This document shows, piece after piece, positions 48,758 to 59,902 of a DNA stretch of 64,000 nucleotides; position 1 is the first letter of the stretch; each line of letters starts with the position of its first letter. Below the pieces are notes generated by a model. The model searched no databases, was not told the origin of the DNA, and was given only the letters and a program-made list of their open reading frames with translations. Made by a program: the position numbers and the translations under genes. The DNA is from CAWIJK01 sp963836375 (lineage in GTDB: Bacteria; Actinomycetota; Acidimicrobiia; Acidimicrobiales; RAAP-2). The stretch is from contig CAWIJK010000004.1 of NCBI GenBank assembly GCA_963836375.1, positions 930,001 through 994,000 on the forward strand, read 5' to 3'.

Positions 48758-50677
48758 TTGGCGGTTGACCGCACCTACACCGAGGACGACATCACCATCC
48801 TCGAGGGTCTCGAGCCGGTCCGGATGCGGCCCGGCATGTACATCGGCTCGACCGGGCCCACCGGCCTCCACCACCTCATCTGGGAGGTAGTGGACAACTC
48901 GGTCGACGAGGCCATGGCCGGTGAGGCCACCCGGATCGACGTCACCCTGCTGGCCGACGGCGGGGCCCGGGTGGTCGACGACGGGCGGGGTATCCCCGTC
49001 GGCCCCCACCGCCAGTACCCCGACCGCTCCACGGCCGAGATCGTGCTCACCACCCTGCACGCCGGGGGGAAGTTCGGCGGCGAGGGCTACAAGGTCTCGG
49101 GCGGCCTGCACGGCGTGGGGGTGTCGGTGGTCAACGCCCTGTCCACGCGCCTGGTCCTCGAGGTCGACCGGGACGGCAAGCACCACACGATGGAGTTCAC
49201 CGACGGCGGGGTCCCCACGGGTCCGCTCAAGGTCACCGGCCCCGCACCGCGGGGCCGAACCGGCACCACGGTGACCTTCTGGCCGGACCCGGCCATCTTC
49301 GAGGAGGTCGAGTTCCGGGCCCAGACCGTCACCGAGCGCCTCCAGGTGATGGCCTTCTTGAACAAGGGCCTCGAGATCCGCTTCGTCGACGAGCGGCCGG
49401 GCGGCGACAAGAAGGAGACCTTCCGCTACAACGGCGGCATCGTGGACTACGTCAAGCACCTGAACGCCTCCAAGGAGTCGCTCTTCCGCAAGGTCGTCTC
49501 CTACGAGCAGGCCGAGAAGGGCCAGGAGGTCGAGGTGGCGCTGCAGTGGAACACCGGGTTCCACGAGAGCATCTTCAGCTTCGCCAACGGGATCTCGACC
49601 ACCGAGGGCGGGATGCACGAGGAGGGCTTCAAGAAGGCCCTGACCAACGTGGTCAACCGCTACGCCCGGGGCCACAACCTGTTGAAGGAGAAGGAGGAGA
49701 ACCTCGACGGCAAGGACATCCGCGAGGGTCTCACCGCCATCATCTCGGTCCGTCTGCGCGACCCGCAGTTCGAGGGCCAGACCAAGGCCAAGCTGGGCAA
49801 CGTGCCCATCCGCTCGCTGGTCGAGCGGGCGACCAACGAGAAGCTGGCCGAGTGGCTCGAGGAGAACCCGACCGAGGCCAACCAGATGGTCAAGAAGTCC
49901 CTGGTGGCCCAGCGGGCCCGGGTGGCCGCCCAGCAGGCCCGCGACCTGACCCGGCGCAAGTCCGGCCTCGACGGGGCGGGGCTCCCGGGCAAGCTGATCG
50001 ACTGCTCGTCGCGCGACCCCCGCGAGTGCGAGCTGTTCATCGTCGAGGGGAACTCGGCCGGCAGCTCGGCCAAGGACGCCCGGGACCCGCGGACCCAGGC
50101 GATCCTGCCCATCCGGGGCAAGATCCTCAACGTCGAGCGGGCCCGCATCGACAAGATGCTGAAGAACGCCGAGATCCAGGCGCTGATCGCGGCGATCGGC
50201 GCCGGCCTGGCCGACGACTTCGACGTCGACAAGATCCGCTACCACAAGGTGATCGTGCTGGCCGACGCGGACGTGGACGGCTCGCACATCCGGACCCTGC
50301 TGCTGACGTTCTTCTTCCGCCAGATGAAGGCCATGGTCGAGGGCGGCTACGTCTACGTGGCCCAGCCGCCCCTGTACTCGACGCTGGTCGGCAAGGAGAA
50401 GGTCTACCTGAAGGACGACGCGGCCAAGGACGCCTTCGTGGTCGAGCACCCCGACCACAAGCAAGACTTCCAGCGCCTGAAGGGCCTGGGGGAGATGGAC
50501 TTCTCCGAACTGCGTGAGACGACGATCGACCCGACCAAGCGCTCCTTGCTCCAGGTGAACGTCGAGCAGGCGACGCTGGCCGACGAGGTGTGCTCGGTGC
50601 TCATGGGTGAGGACGTCGAGCTGCGGCGCCACTTCATCCAGACCAACGCGAAGGACGTGCGTTTCCTCGACATCTGA
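48758..50677 (+). CDS. gyrB: DNA gyrase subunit B
   Basis: A 639-residue ATPase subunit. GHKL region: 'EVVDNSVDEAMAGEATRIDVTL', 'DDGRGIPVGPHRQYPDRSTAEIVLTTLHAGGKFGGEGYKVSGGLHGVGVSVVNALS'. The TOPRIM domain has 'FIVEGNSAGSSAKDARDPRTQAILPIRGKILNVE' and the metal Asps in 'VLADADVDGSHIRTLLLTFF'. The usual EGDSAGGSA reads EGNSAGSSA. The C-terminus ends 'RRHFIQTNAKDVRFLDI', typical. The start codon is TTG; no ATG or GTG is in frame upstream. gyrA follows 20 bp downstream. Confidence 0.96.
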   Translation: MAVDRTYTEDDITILEGLEPVRMRPGMYIGSTGPTGLHHLIWEVVDNSVDEAMAGEATRIDVTLLADGGARVVDDGRGIPVGPHRQYPDRSTAEIVLTTLHAGGKFGGEGYKVSGGLHGVGVSVVNALSTRLVLEVDRDGKHHTMEFTDGGVPTGPLKVTGPAPRGRTGTTVTFWPDPAIFEEVEFRAQTVTERLQVMAFLNKGLEIRFVDERPGGDKKETFRYNGGIVDYVKHLNASKESLFRKVVSYEQAEKGQEVEVALQWNTGFHESIFSFANGISTTEGGMHEEGFKKALTNVVNRYARGHNLLKEKEENLDGKDIREGLTAIISVRLRDPQFEGQTKAKLGNVPIRSLVERATNEKLAEWLEENPTEANQMVKKSLVAQRARVAAQQARDLTRRKSGLDGAGLPGKLIDCSSRDPRECELFIVEGNSAGSSAKDARDPRTQAILPIRGKILNVERARIDKMLKNAEIQALIAAIGAGLADDFDVDKIRYHKVIVLADADVDGSHIRTLLLTFFFRQMKAMVEGGYVYVAQPPLYSTLVGKEKVYLKDDAAKDAFVVEHPDHKQDFQRLKGLGEMDFSELRETTIDPTKRSLLQVNVEQATLADEVCSVLMGEDVELRRHFIQTNAKDVRFLDI

Positions 50678-50697
50678 GGAGACGCCGGGACGACCAC

Positions 50698-53196
<2,499 letters not shown>

Positions 53197-53205
53197 TCCG
53201 GACGC

Positions 53206-54252
53206 TCAGGGGACGGTCTGGAAGGTCATGGTGAACGGGGCGGCGGTCGGGAAGTAGAAGCCGACCACCTTGTTGCCGACCGAGATGAAGGCGTGGGCCG
53301 ACGGGGAGCCCACCTCGACGGTGATGGACCCGGTCACCAAGAAGTCGTGGGACTGGCCGGCGGCCACCACCCCGGCGAAGATCGGCGAGACGTGCTCGGA
53401 GTCGGTGGCCTGCATCCAGCTGGCCGAGCCAACCGGGATCACCCGCACCAAGAAGGCAGAGGCCCGGATGTCGAAGGTGGCCCCGGTCGAGCTGGTGGAG
53501 GCCACGGTGAAGACGGCCGGCTTCGACGCGGGCGCCCCGGCCTTGGCCGGTCCCTTGGCCGCCGGGCCGTGGGTGATACCGAGCGAGGTCAGCCAGCTGG
53601 GCCGCACCTGGTGGATCACCAGGCCGGCCACCCCGGCCAGCACGGCCAGGGCCACCAGGGCGACCACCAGGCGGAGCCACACCGGCGCGCCGGGGCGCCG
53701 GGCCTTTTGGGCGGGCCGGCCGGGCACGGCCGGGGTCACCCCGGTGTCGACCACGGCCAAGGGGACCTGGGCGGTGTTGGAGTGCACGCCCTCGGCCCCG
53801 GTCGCAACCGAGGTGCTCGGGGCGGCGGGGGGGCGGCGGGAGACGGCGATCACCGGCACCGCCCCGGTCTTGGTGCCCCGGGCCGCGCCGGCGGCCACCG
53901 GCGAGCTGGCCACCGGGGCCTGCACGACCACCACCGGCCCCGAGCTGAGCGGGGTGGCCGGCCACAGGTCGATCAACGAGAGGGCGTAGCGGTCGCCGGG
54001 GAGCCCGAGGTAGTCGGCGTAGCGGCGGAGCGTCTGGCAGACGTCGATGCGGTCCGGGATCCGGTCCACCGTCCCGGCCTCGAGCGCCTCGAGCTGGCCG
54101 ACCGGCAGGCCGGTGCGCTCGCTCACCTCCTCGAGGCGGAGCCCCTGACGCGTCCGGGCCCGCCGGAGGTTCCGTCCGAGCTCGGGGACCGAGGTGGGCA
54201 GCCTTCCAGCGTCACCGCGACGGGAACCCGCGCCATCACGATGCAGGATCAC
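53206..54252 (-). CDS. RodZ-like helix-turn-helix membrane protein
   Basis: A ~348-residue protein. N-terminal HTH_25 domain (~20–90): 'ELGRNLRRARTRQGLRLEEV', 'GLPVGQLEALEAGTVDRIPD', 'VCQTLRRYADYLGLP'. A ~100-residue low-complexity cytoplasmic linker, one membrane helix (~190–210: 'WLRLVVALVALAVLAGVAGL'), then an extracytoplasmic DUF4115-like β domain ('FTVASTSSTGATFDIRASAFLVRVIPVG', 'VGNKVVGFYFPTAAP'). This is the RodZ layout, linked to cell shape in rods. GTG 54252 after 'gggaagggg' is preferred. Convergent with gyrA, only 9 bp apart. Confidence 0.8.
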   Translation of the reverse strand: MILHRDGAGSRRGDAGRLPTSVPELGRNLRRARTRQGLRLEEVSERTGLPVGQLEALEAGTVDRIPDRIDVCQTLRRYADYLGLPGDRYALSLIDLWPATPLSSGPVVVVQAPVASSPVAAGAARGTKTGAVPVIAVSRRPPAAPSTSVATGAEGVHSNTAQVPLAVVDTGVTPAVPGRPAQKARRPGAPVWLRLVVALVALAVLAGVAGLVIHQVRPSWLTSLGITHGPAAKGPAKAGAPASKPAVFTVASTSSTGATFDIRASAFLVRVIPVGSASWMQATDSEHVSPIFAGVVAAGQSHDFLVTGSITVEVGSPSAHAFISVGNKVVGFYFPTAAPFTMTFQTVP

Positions 54253-54496
54253 CTTCCCCTTCCCTCCATGCCTGTCGAGGTGCCGAGCGTACCGCCCCGG
54301 GCCCCCTGCGGCGGGGCGCACGGGCCAAAGAGCCTTGTAAGGCTCTTGTAAGCGCCCTGCGGGGACAGGCCGCCGGGGCGGGTCCAGACTGGCCGCACGC
54401 CGGGGACCCCGACCGCGACCCTCCCTCGCAGCCCGGCGCAGAGACGATGGCCCCGGACCCCCACCCCACCCTCCGACGCCCACCGAGCGTGCGGCG

Positions 54497-56188
54497 ATGA
54501 TCACCCTGCTCGGCATCGGGTTCGTGGGCGGCCTGATCACGGGGATCTCGCCGTGCATCGTGCCGGTGCTCCCGGTCATCGTGGCCGGCGGCGCGGCCGA
54601 GGCCACGACGGCGAGCCGGTGGCGCCCCTACGCCATCATCGGCGGCCTGGTGGCCAGCTTTACCGTCTTCACCCTCCTCGGGGGCTCCCTGCTGAGCTTC
54701 CTCGGCCTCCCCCAGGACCTGCTGCGCAACCTGGGCATCGTGGTGCTGGCCCTCCTCGGGCTCGGCCTGCTCGTGCCCCTGGTGGGGCACTGGCTGGAGG
54801 TCCCCTTCGCCCGCCTGGGGGCGCGCGGCCAGTCCGGCTCGGGGAGCGGCCTGGTCCTCGGGGTCAGCCTCGGGCTGGTCTTCGTCCCGTGCGCCGGACC
54901 GGTCCTGGCCGCCATCGCCGTCGTCTCGGCCACCCACCGGGTGGGGCTGACCACGCTCGCCCTCACCGCGGCCTACGCCCTGGGGGCGGCCCTCCCCCTC
55001 TTGGTCCTGGCCCTGGTGGCCCAGCGCACGACGAAGGGCTGGCAGGCCCTGCGGACCCACATGCCCACGGTGCGCCGGGTCGCCGGCGCGGTCCTGGTGG
55101 TGACCGCGGTGGCCATCACCTTCAACTGGACCCGGCCCCTGCAGACCTCGGTGCCCGGCTACACGAGCGCCCTCGAGGACCACGTCGAGGGGACCGCCGC
55201 GGCCAGCCGTCAGCTCGACGCGCTGACCGGGGAGCGGGCCAACACCTTCGCCGCCGGCCAGAGCGTCGCCGCCGGGGCCCTGCCGATGCTGGGCCGGGCG
55301 CCCGACTTCGCCGGCATCACCCAGTGGCTCAACACGCCCGGCGACCGGCCGCTCACGCTGGCCTCCCTGCGGGGCAAGGTGGTCCTGGTCGACTTCTGGA
55401 CCTACTCGTGCATCAACTGCCAGCGCACGCTCCCCCACGTCGAGGCCTGGTACCGCGCCTACAAGGACCGCGGGCTGGTGGTCGTCGGGGTCCACACCCC
55501 CGAGTTCCCCTTCGAGCACGTGGTGTCCAACGTGCGGGCGGCGGCCGCCCAGTACGGGGTGCACTACCCGATCGCCGTCGACGACAACTACGGGACCTGG
55601 GACGCCTACAACAACGAGTACTGGCCGGCCGAGTACCTGATCGACCAGAACGGCGAGGTCCGCCACACCGACTTCGGCGAGGGCAACTACGGGCAGACCG
55701 AACAGGACATCCGGCTCCTGCTCAGCGCCGGCGGGGCCAGGTCGCTCCCGCCGGCGACCGAGGTGGCCGACCGGACGCCGACGGCCGAGCTCACCCCCGA
55801 GACCTACCTCGGCTTCGAGCGCCAGGACCTCACCTCCTACGTGGGCTCACCGGTCATCGATTCGCGCCCGGCCCGCTACCAGGCGTCCGCGTCGGTGCCG
55901 GTCGACGAGCGCTCGTTCGGGGGGACCTGGACGGTCAACCAGTGGGAGGCGACCGCCGACACCACTGGGTCGACCATCGAGCTCAACTACATGGCCGACG
56001 ACGTGTACCTGGTGCTCGGCGGCCAGGGCACGGTGGGGGTCTCGGTCAACGGCGTCGACCAGCGGACGGTCACCGTCAGCGGTGTCCCGGACCTCTACAC
56101 CTTGCTCTCGTCCGCCGACTACTCGTCGGGCCTCTTGCGCCTCACGTTCAGTGCCGGGATCCAGGCCTATGACTTCACCTTCGGCTGA
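54497..56188 (+). CDS. DipZ-type thiol-disulfide transporter (CcdA–thioredoxin fusion)
   Basis: A 563-residue membrane protein resembling mycobacterial DipZ. A CcdA/DsbD-like membrane domain (~1–220) has 'GGLITGISPCIVPVLPVIVAGG' and 'LGLVFVPCAGPVLAAIAVVSATH', whose two Cys exchange electrons. An extracytoplasmic thioredoxin-like domain follows with 'VLVDFWTYSCINCQRTLPHVEAWY' (CINC redox site). A C-terminal β-sandwich (~440–563) ends 'GIQAYDFTFG'. It probably passes reducing power from cytoplasmic thioredoxin across the membrane. Confidence 0.92.
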   Translation: MITLLGIGFVGGLITGISPCIVPVLPVIVAGGAAEATTASRWRPYAIIGGLVASFTVFTLLGGSLLSFLGLPQDLLRNLGIVVLALLGLGLLVPLVGHWLEVPFARLGARGQSGSGSGLVLGVSLGLVFVPCAGPVLAAIAVVSATHRVGLTTLALTAAYALGAALPLLVLALVAQRTTKGWQALRTHMPTVRRVAGAVLVVTAVAITFNWTRPLQTSVPGYTSALEDHVEGTAAASRQLDALTGERANTFAAGQSVAAGALPMLGRAPDFAGITQWLNTPGDRPLTLASLRGKVVLVDFWTYSCINCQRTLPHVEAWYRAYKDRGLVVVGVHTPEFPFEHVVSNVRAAAAQYGVHYPIAVDDNYGTWDAYNNEYWPAEYLIDQNGEVRHTDFGEGNYGQTEQDIRLLLSAGGARSLPPATEVADRTPTAELTPETYLGFERQDLTSYVGSPVIDSRPARYQASASVPVDERSFGGTWTVNQWEATADTTGSTIELNYMADDVYLVLGGQGTVGVSVNGVDQRTVTVSGVPDLYTLLSSADYSSGLLRLTFSAGIQAYDFTFG

Positions 56189-56248
56189 GCCGGCGAGACG
56201 AGGCAGCGAGATGGGGCAGCGAGATGAGCCGGCGATGAGGAGCCCCCG

Positions 56249-57418
56249 GTGATCGCCCTGGCCCTGGTGGTCGGGGCCGGGACCGTGGTCGCCGGGGTCG
56301 GTGCCGCCCTTCTCTTGCGCCACTTGCCCACGGTGCGCCTGCAGGTGATCGGCCTGGCCCTGGTGGCCGTCGCCCTCCCGCTGGTCGCCGTGTCGGTGTC
56401 CGGCCTGGTCATGTTCCACATGGGGGCCGATGTGGGCGTCCTCGCCGTCTCGGCCGCCGCCGCCACCGGCGCGCTGGTCGGGGCCCTCCTGGTCGAGCGC
56501 AACCTGGTCCGGCGCCTCGAGCGGGTCCGGGCGGCGTCGGCCGCGCTGGCCGCCGGCGAGCTCACCGCCCGGGCACCGACCGGCGGGCCCGCCGAGCTGG
56601 CCCAGCTGGCGGCGTCGTTCAACGCCATGGCCGCGAACCTCCAGGAGCTCTTCGACGCCCGGCGCGAACTGCTGGCCTGGGCCAGCCACGACCTGCGGGC
56701 GCCGGTGACCTCGCTCCAGGCGATGCTCGAGGCCATCGAGGACGGGGTGGTCGAGCCCGACCGGTACCTCGGCGCCCTCGGGGGGCAGGTCCGGTTGCTC
56801 GGGGCCCTGGTCGACGACCTCTTCGCGCTGGCCCGGATCGACGCCGGGGTGCTGGCGGTGACGACCGAGCCGGTCGACCTCGGGGCCCTCGTCTCCCGGG
56901 TCGTCGAGCGCCACGAGGCGGAGGGGGCCGCCCGCGGCCTGGTGGTCGAGCTGGCGGTGCGGGACCTCGACACGGTGGCCCGTTGCGACCCGGCCAAGCT
57001 CGAGCGGGTGCTCGACAACCTCCTGGCCAACGCGCTGCGCTACACGCCGGCGCCCGGACGGGTGGTCGCCTCGGTGACCGCCGGGGCCGGCGCGGTGCTG
57101 GTGAGCGTGGAGGACACCGGGGTGGGGATCGCCGAAGAGGTGCTCGACCGGGTCTTCGAGCCGTTCTGGCGGGCCGAGCCGGCCCGGACCCCGGCCGACG
57201 GGGGGGCGGGGCTGGGGCTGGCCATCGCCCGCGGCCTGACCGAGGCCCAGGGGGGGCGCTTGTGGGTCGAGCGGCCCCCCGGCGGGGGGACCAGGATGTG
57301 CCTGGCGCTCCCCGCCGCGCCCGGGGAACGCCCGGCGGCCCGCGACCCCGGTCGGCCCCCGGTCGGCGGGTCCGGGGCGACGGGGCGCCGAGCGGCGCCC
57401 ATCGAGGGCCCACCCTGA
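56249..57418 (+). CDS. Sensor histidine kinase (orphan)
   Basis: A 389-residue kinase. Two membrane helices (~1–22 and ~30–80) with a very short periplasmic part, a HAMP-like linker ('LERVRAASAALAAGELTARAPTGGP'), the H-box 'ELLAWASHDLRAPVTSLQAMLEAIEDG' with phospho-accepting His, N-box 'VLDNLLANALRYTPAPGRV', G1 'VEDTGVGIAEE' and G2 'GGAGLGLAIARGLTE'. A ~45-residue Pro/Arg-rich tail is not part of the catalytic domain. No response regulator lies next to it. GTG start. Its stop lies in a 7-bp hairpin. Confidence 0.93.
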   Translation: MIALALVVGAGTVVAGVGAALLLRHLPTVRLQVIGLALVAVALPLVAVSVSGLVMFHMGADVGVLAVSAAAATGALVGALLVERNLVRRLERVRAASAALAAGELTARAPTGGPAELAQLAASFNAMAANLQELFDARRELLAWASHDLRAPVTSLQAMLEAIEDGVVEPDRYLGALGGQVRLLGALVDDLFALARIDAGVLAVTTEPVDLGALVSRVVERHEAEGAARGLVVELAVRDLDTVARCDPAKLERVLDNLLANALRYTPAPGRVVASVTAGAGAVLVSVEDTGVGIAEEVLDRVFEPFWRAEPARTPADGGAGLGLAIARGLTEAQGGRLWVERPPGGGTRMCLALPAAPGERPAARDPGRPPVGGSGATGRRAAPIEGPP

Positions 57419-57429
57419 GGTGCTCAGGG
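57413..57429 (+). terminator. Hairpin at the end of the histidine kinase gene
   Basis: CCCTGAG (57413–57419), loop GTG, CTCAGGG (57423–57429). Perfect 7-bp stem; the stop codon TGA (57416–57418) is inside the left arm. Confidence 0.55.
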
Positions 57430-57443
57430 CTGCGGGGCCCGAC

Positions 57444-57520
57444 CCTTCACGAAGCGGCCAGGTCCTTCACGAAGCGGCCAGGTCCTTCACGAAGCGGCCA
57501 GGTCCTTCACGAAGCGGCTT
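57444..57520. repeat. 20-bp tandem array (3.8 copies) overlapping the end of a GNAT gene
   Basis: The unit ccttcacgaagcggccaggt occurs at 57444–57463, 57464–57483 and 57484–57503, with a partial fourth copy to about 57518. On the minus strand the array contains the last residues of the GNAT protein (FVKDLA) and its stop. Because 20 is not a multiple of 3, the frame changes in the next copy. Confidence 0.9.
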
Positions 57521-58014
57521 GTGTCGGGTTGGCGCTGGTAGCCGGCGGCGGCCCAGAAGCCGGTGGCCTGGTCGTGCTCGGTGACGGCGATGATGGCCAC
57601 CCGCCGGACACCCCGGTCGGCCAGGCGCCGCTCCCCGGCGGCCACCAGGGCCGTCGCCACCCCGAGGCGCCGGCGGCCCGGGGCCACCGCCAGGCGGTAG
57701 AAGGCGCCCCGCCAACCGTCGAAGGCCACCAGGAGCGAGCCGATCACCGCACCGGCCTCGGTGGCCACCACGACGGCCCCGGGGTCGAGGTCGCCCAGCA
57801 CCTCGAGGGCGGCCAGGTCGTCGGTGGACGTGGGCACCGCCCCGGCGCGCCGCCACAGCTCGAGGACGGCCGGGAACTCGCCGGCCGGGCACGGCCCGAT
57901 CTCGAAGGTGGGCCCGGTCAGAAGATGTGGAACCGGGACAGGGGCCAGACCAGCACCACGACCTTGCCCACGATCAATGAACGCGGCACCGGCCCCCAGT
58001 AACGGCTGTCGCAC
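57487..58014 (-). CDS. GNAT-family N-acetyltransferase
   Basis: A GNAT protein whose conserved part starts near residue 30: 'CPAGEFPAVLELWRRAGAVP', the acetyl-CoA site 'YRLAVAPGRRRLGVATALVAAGERRLADRG' (R/QxxGxG/A) and 'HDQATGFWAAAGYQRQP'. GTG at 58014 is the only canonical start in frame but would overlap lepB by 97 nt; a CTG right after the lepB stop (~57925) fits the family better. The C-terminus 'RFVKDLAAS' lies within a 20-bp tandem repeat. Substrate unknown. Confidence 0.7.
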   Translation of the reverse strand: MRQPLLGAGAAFIDRGQGRGAGLAPVPVPHLLTGPTFEIGPCPAGEFPAVLELWRRAGAVPTSTDDLAALEVLGDLDPGAVVVATEAGAVIGSLLVAFDGWRGAFYRLAVAPGRRRLGVATALVAAGERRLADRGVRRVAIIAVTEHDQATGFWAAAGYQRQPDTSRFVKDLAAS

Positions 58015-58601
58015 GACGAGTCCCGGTTGTCACCGAGCACGTAGAAGGTGTTGGCCGGGACGACGGTCGGGGGGATGGCCTTGCCGAGCACGGTCCCCTT
58101 GGGCAGCCACGGCTCGGCCAGCGGCCGGCCGTTGATGAGCACGGTGTTGCCCGACGACGAGATGCGCTCGCCGGGCAGGCCGATGACCCGCTTGACGAGA
58201 TCGTTGACCGGGGGCCCGCCGCAGTTCTCGTCGGGCGGCCGGGCGAAGACGACGATGTCGCCCCGGTCGACCGAGTGCAGGTGGTAGCTGAGCTTGTCGA
58301 CGAGGATCCGGTCGCCGATCTGCAGCGTCGGCTCCATCGAGCCCGACGGGATGAAGAAGGTCTGGACGACGAAGGTCCGCAGCACGATGGCCAAGAGGGC
58401 GGCCACCACGACCACGATGACCAGTTCGACGACCCACCGGTTTCCCTTGCGGGCGGGCGGGGTGGCGGGCTTCTGGCCGGGGGTGCCCGGGGTCGGCGGA
58501 TCGCCCTCTGTGGGGCCTCCCGGGCCGCCCGGGTCGGCCATCACCGCCGGGCCGGCGGCCGAGGGACCATGGGCGTCGGGATCGGGGTCGGCGGTGGTCA
58601 C
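57918..58601 (-). CDS. lepB: Signal peptidase I
   Basis: A 227-residue type I signal peptidase. A ~50-residue disordered cytoplasmic N-terminus, one membrane helix (~57–77), then the periplasmic catalytic domain with Ser88 in 'FIPSGSMEPTLQIGDRILVDK', Lys137 in 'VNDLVKRVIGLPGERI' and 'VPANTFYVLGDNRDSSCDSRYWGPV'. It cleaves signal peptides of exported proteins such as the IPT/TIG protein at 6.0 kb. ORF open from ATG 58601; an ATG at residue 21 is an alternative. Confidence 0.95.
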   Translation of the reverse strand: MTTADPDPDAHGPSAAGPAVMADPGGPGGPTEGDPPTPGTPGQKPATPPARKGNRWVVELVIVVVVAALLAIVLRTFVVQTFFIPSGSMEPTLQIGDRILVDKLSYHLHSVDRGDIVVFARPPDENCGGPPVNDLVKRVIGLPGERISSSGNTVLINGRPLAEPWLPKGTVLGKAIPPTVVPANTFYVLGDNRDSSCDSRYWGPVPRSLIVGKVVVLVWPLSRFHIF

Positions 58602-58753
58602 GGCAAGGTGAGGCTACCGGCCCGACCCCGGGGCGCGGGGCCGCCCTCTCGGGGCCGGAATGCCGCAGGCCCCCGGGGCGTTGCCCGAAGGGCGAAGATG
58701 GGTATGTTCGACGTGCAGGGGGGGCACCGGATCGAGAGGGAACGCTTGACGCA

Positions 58754-59860
58754 GTGAGCATCGCCATCCTGCTCGCCTTGGTGGCCAGCCTGTTCACGGC
58801 CACCTCTTCGGTCGCCCAGCGGGTGGCGGCCGCCCCCGCCCCCGGCGAGATCAGCTTCAGCTGGCGACTGTTGTTGTTCGTGGTCCGCCGGCCAGTGTGG
58901 TTCCTCGGATTCGTCTGCATGATCGGCGGTTTCGTGTTCCAGCTGGCCGCCCTCCACGGCGGGGACCTCAGCCTGGTCCAGCCGGTGATCGCCACCGAAT
59001 TGCTCTTCGTCTTCGCCTTCTTGGCATTGCGCAGCCGGGGCCGGGTGCACGCCCGGGACTGGGCGGCCGGGGCGGCCATGGCCGTCGGCCTGGGGGGCTT
59101 CTTGTTCCTGGCCGACCCTTCCGGCGGCTCGTCGGCCAACGCCACCGGTTGGCTCTGGCTCATCTCGGGGACGGCCACCTTCGCCGCCGCGGGGGTGGCG
59201 GCCGCCCTGGCCGGCGTCCCGTGGCGGGGCCGGGCACCGTCACCGGCGCGCCGCGCCGCCCTGTTGTCGGTGGCCGCCGGCATTGCCTGGGGGTTCGTGG
59301 CCGCGGTGATCAAGGAGCTGAGCAGCCACATCGGCCAGGGGGCCTACGCCATCTTCACCAACTGGTCCCCCTACGTCCTGATCCTGACCGGGGCCGTCGC
59401 CATGTTCTTGGTCACCAACGCCTTCCAGGCCGGCCCGCTGGCCGCCTCCCAACCCGGCCTGACCATCGCCGACCCGCTGGTGGCCAGCCTCCTCGGGATC
59501 ACCATCTTCGGGGAGCACCTGCGCACCGGTCCGGCGCACCTGACCGGTGAGGCCCTGGCCGCCGCCGTGCTGGTGGCCGGTGTGGTCCTGCTCAGCCGGA
59601 GCCCGCTCATCCAGGCGCCACCGCCCGAGGCCCCTTCGGGCGCCGGGCCCGGGCCCCCCGTCCCCGGCCCACCGACCCACCACCTCGCACCCCACCCGGC
59701 ACCCCAGCTCCCGGCAACCCAGCACCCGGCTCCGCCGGTCGAGGTGGCCGGGCGGCCGACGGTTCCCGGGGTGGCCATCGCCCCCACCACCGGCCACCGT
59801 CGGGTGGGCGCCCCGGCCCGGGACTGTCGCGCCCCGAGCCGACCACCTGGCGCTGTCTGA
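58754..59860 (+). CDS. DMT-superfamily transporter (EamA-like)
   Basis: A 368-residue membrane protein. About ten helices fall in two repeats of the drug/metabolite transporter fold: 'ILLALVASLFTATSSVAQRVAA', 'ALHGGDLSLVQPVIATELLFVFAFL', 'AAGIAWGFVAAVIKELSS' and 'ADPLVASLLGITIFGEHL' with the end-of-repeat GE motif. The last ~75 residues are Pro/His-rich and not membrane-bound. GTG start with ribosome binding site 'gagaggga'. Substrate unknown. Confidence 0.85.
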   Translation: MSIAILLALVASLFTATSSVAQRVAAAPAPGEISFSWRLLLFVVRRPVWFLGFVCMIGGFVFQLAALHGGDLSLVQPVIATELLFVFAFLALRSRGRVHARDWAAGAAMAVGLGGFLFLADPSGGSSANATGWLWLISGTATFAAAGVAAALAGVPWRGRAPSPARRAALLSVAAGIAWGFVAAVIKELSSHIGQGAYAIFTNWSPYVLILTGAVAMFLVTNAFQAGPLAASQPGLTIADPLVASLLGITIFGEHLRTGPAHLTGEALAAAVLVAGVVLLSRSPLIQAPPPEAPSGAGPGPPVPGPPTHHLAPHPAPQLPATQHPAPPVEVAGRPTVPGVAIAPTTGHRRVGAPARDCRAPSRPPGAV

Positions 59861-59902
59861 CCCCAGGAGGGGCCGGGCCCCGATATCGGGCAGACTCGGC
59901 GG

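Noticed and set aside
46282..48774. Long minus-strand frames over dnaN and recF
   Set aside because: Antisense shadows of conserved genes.
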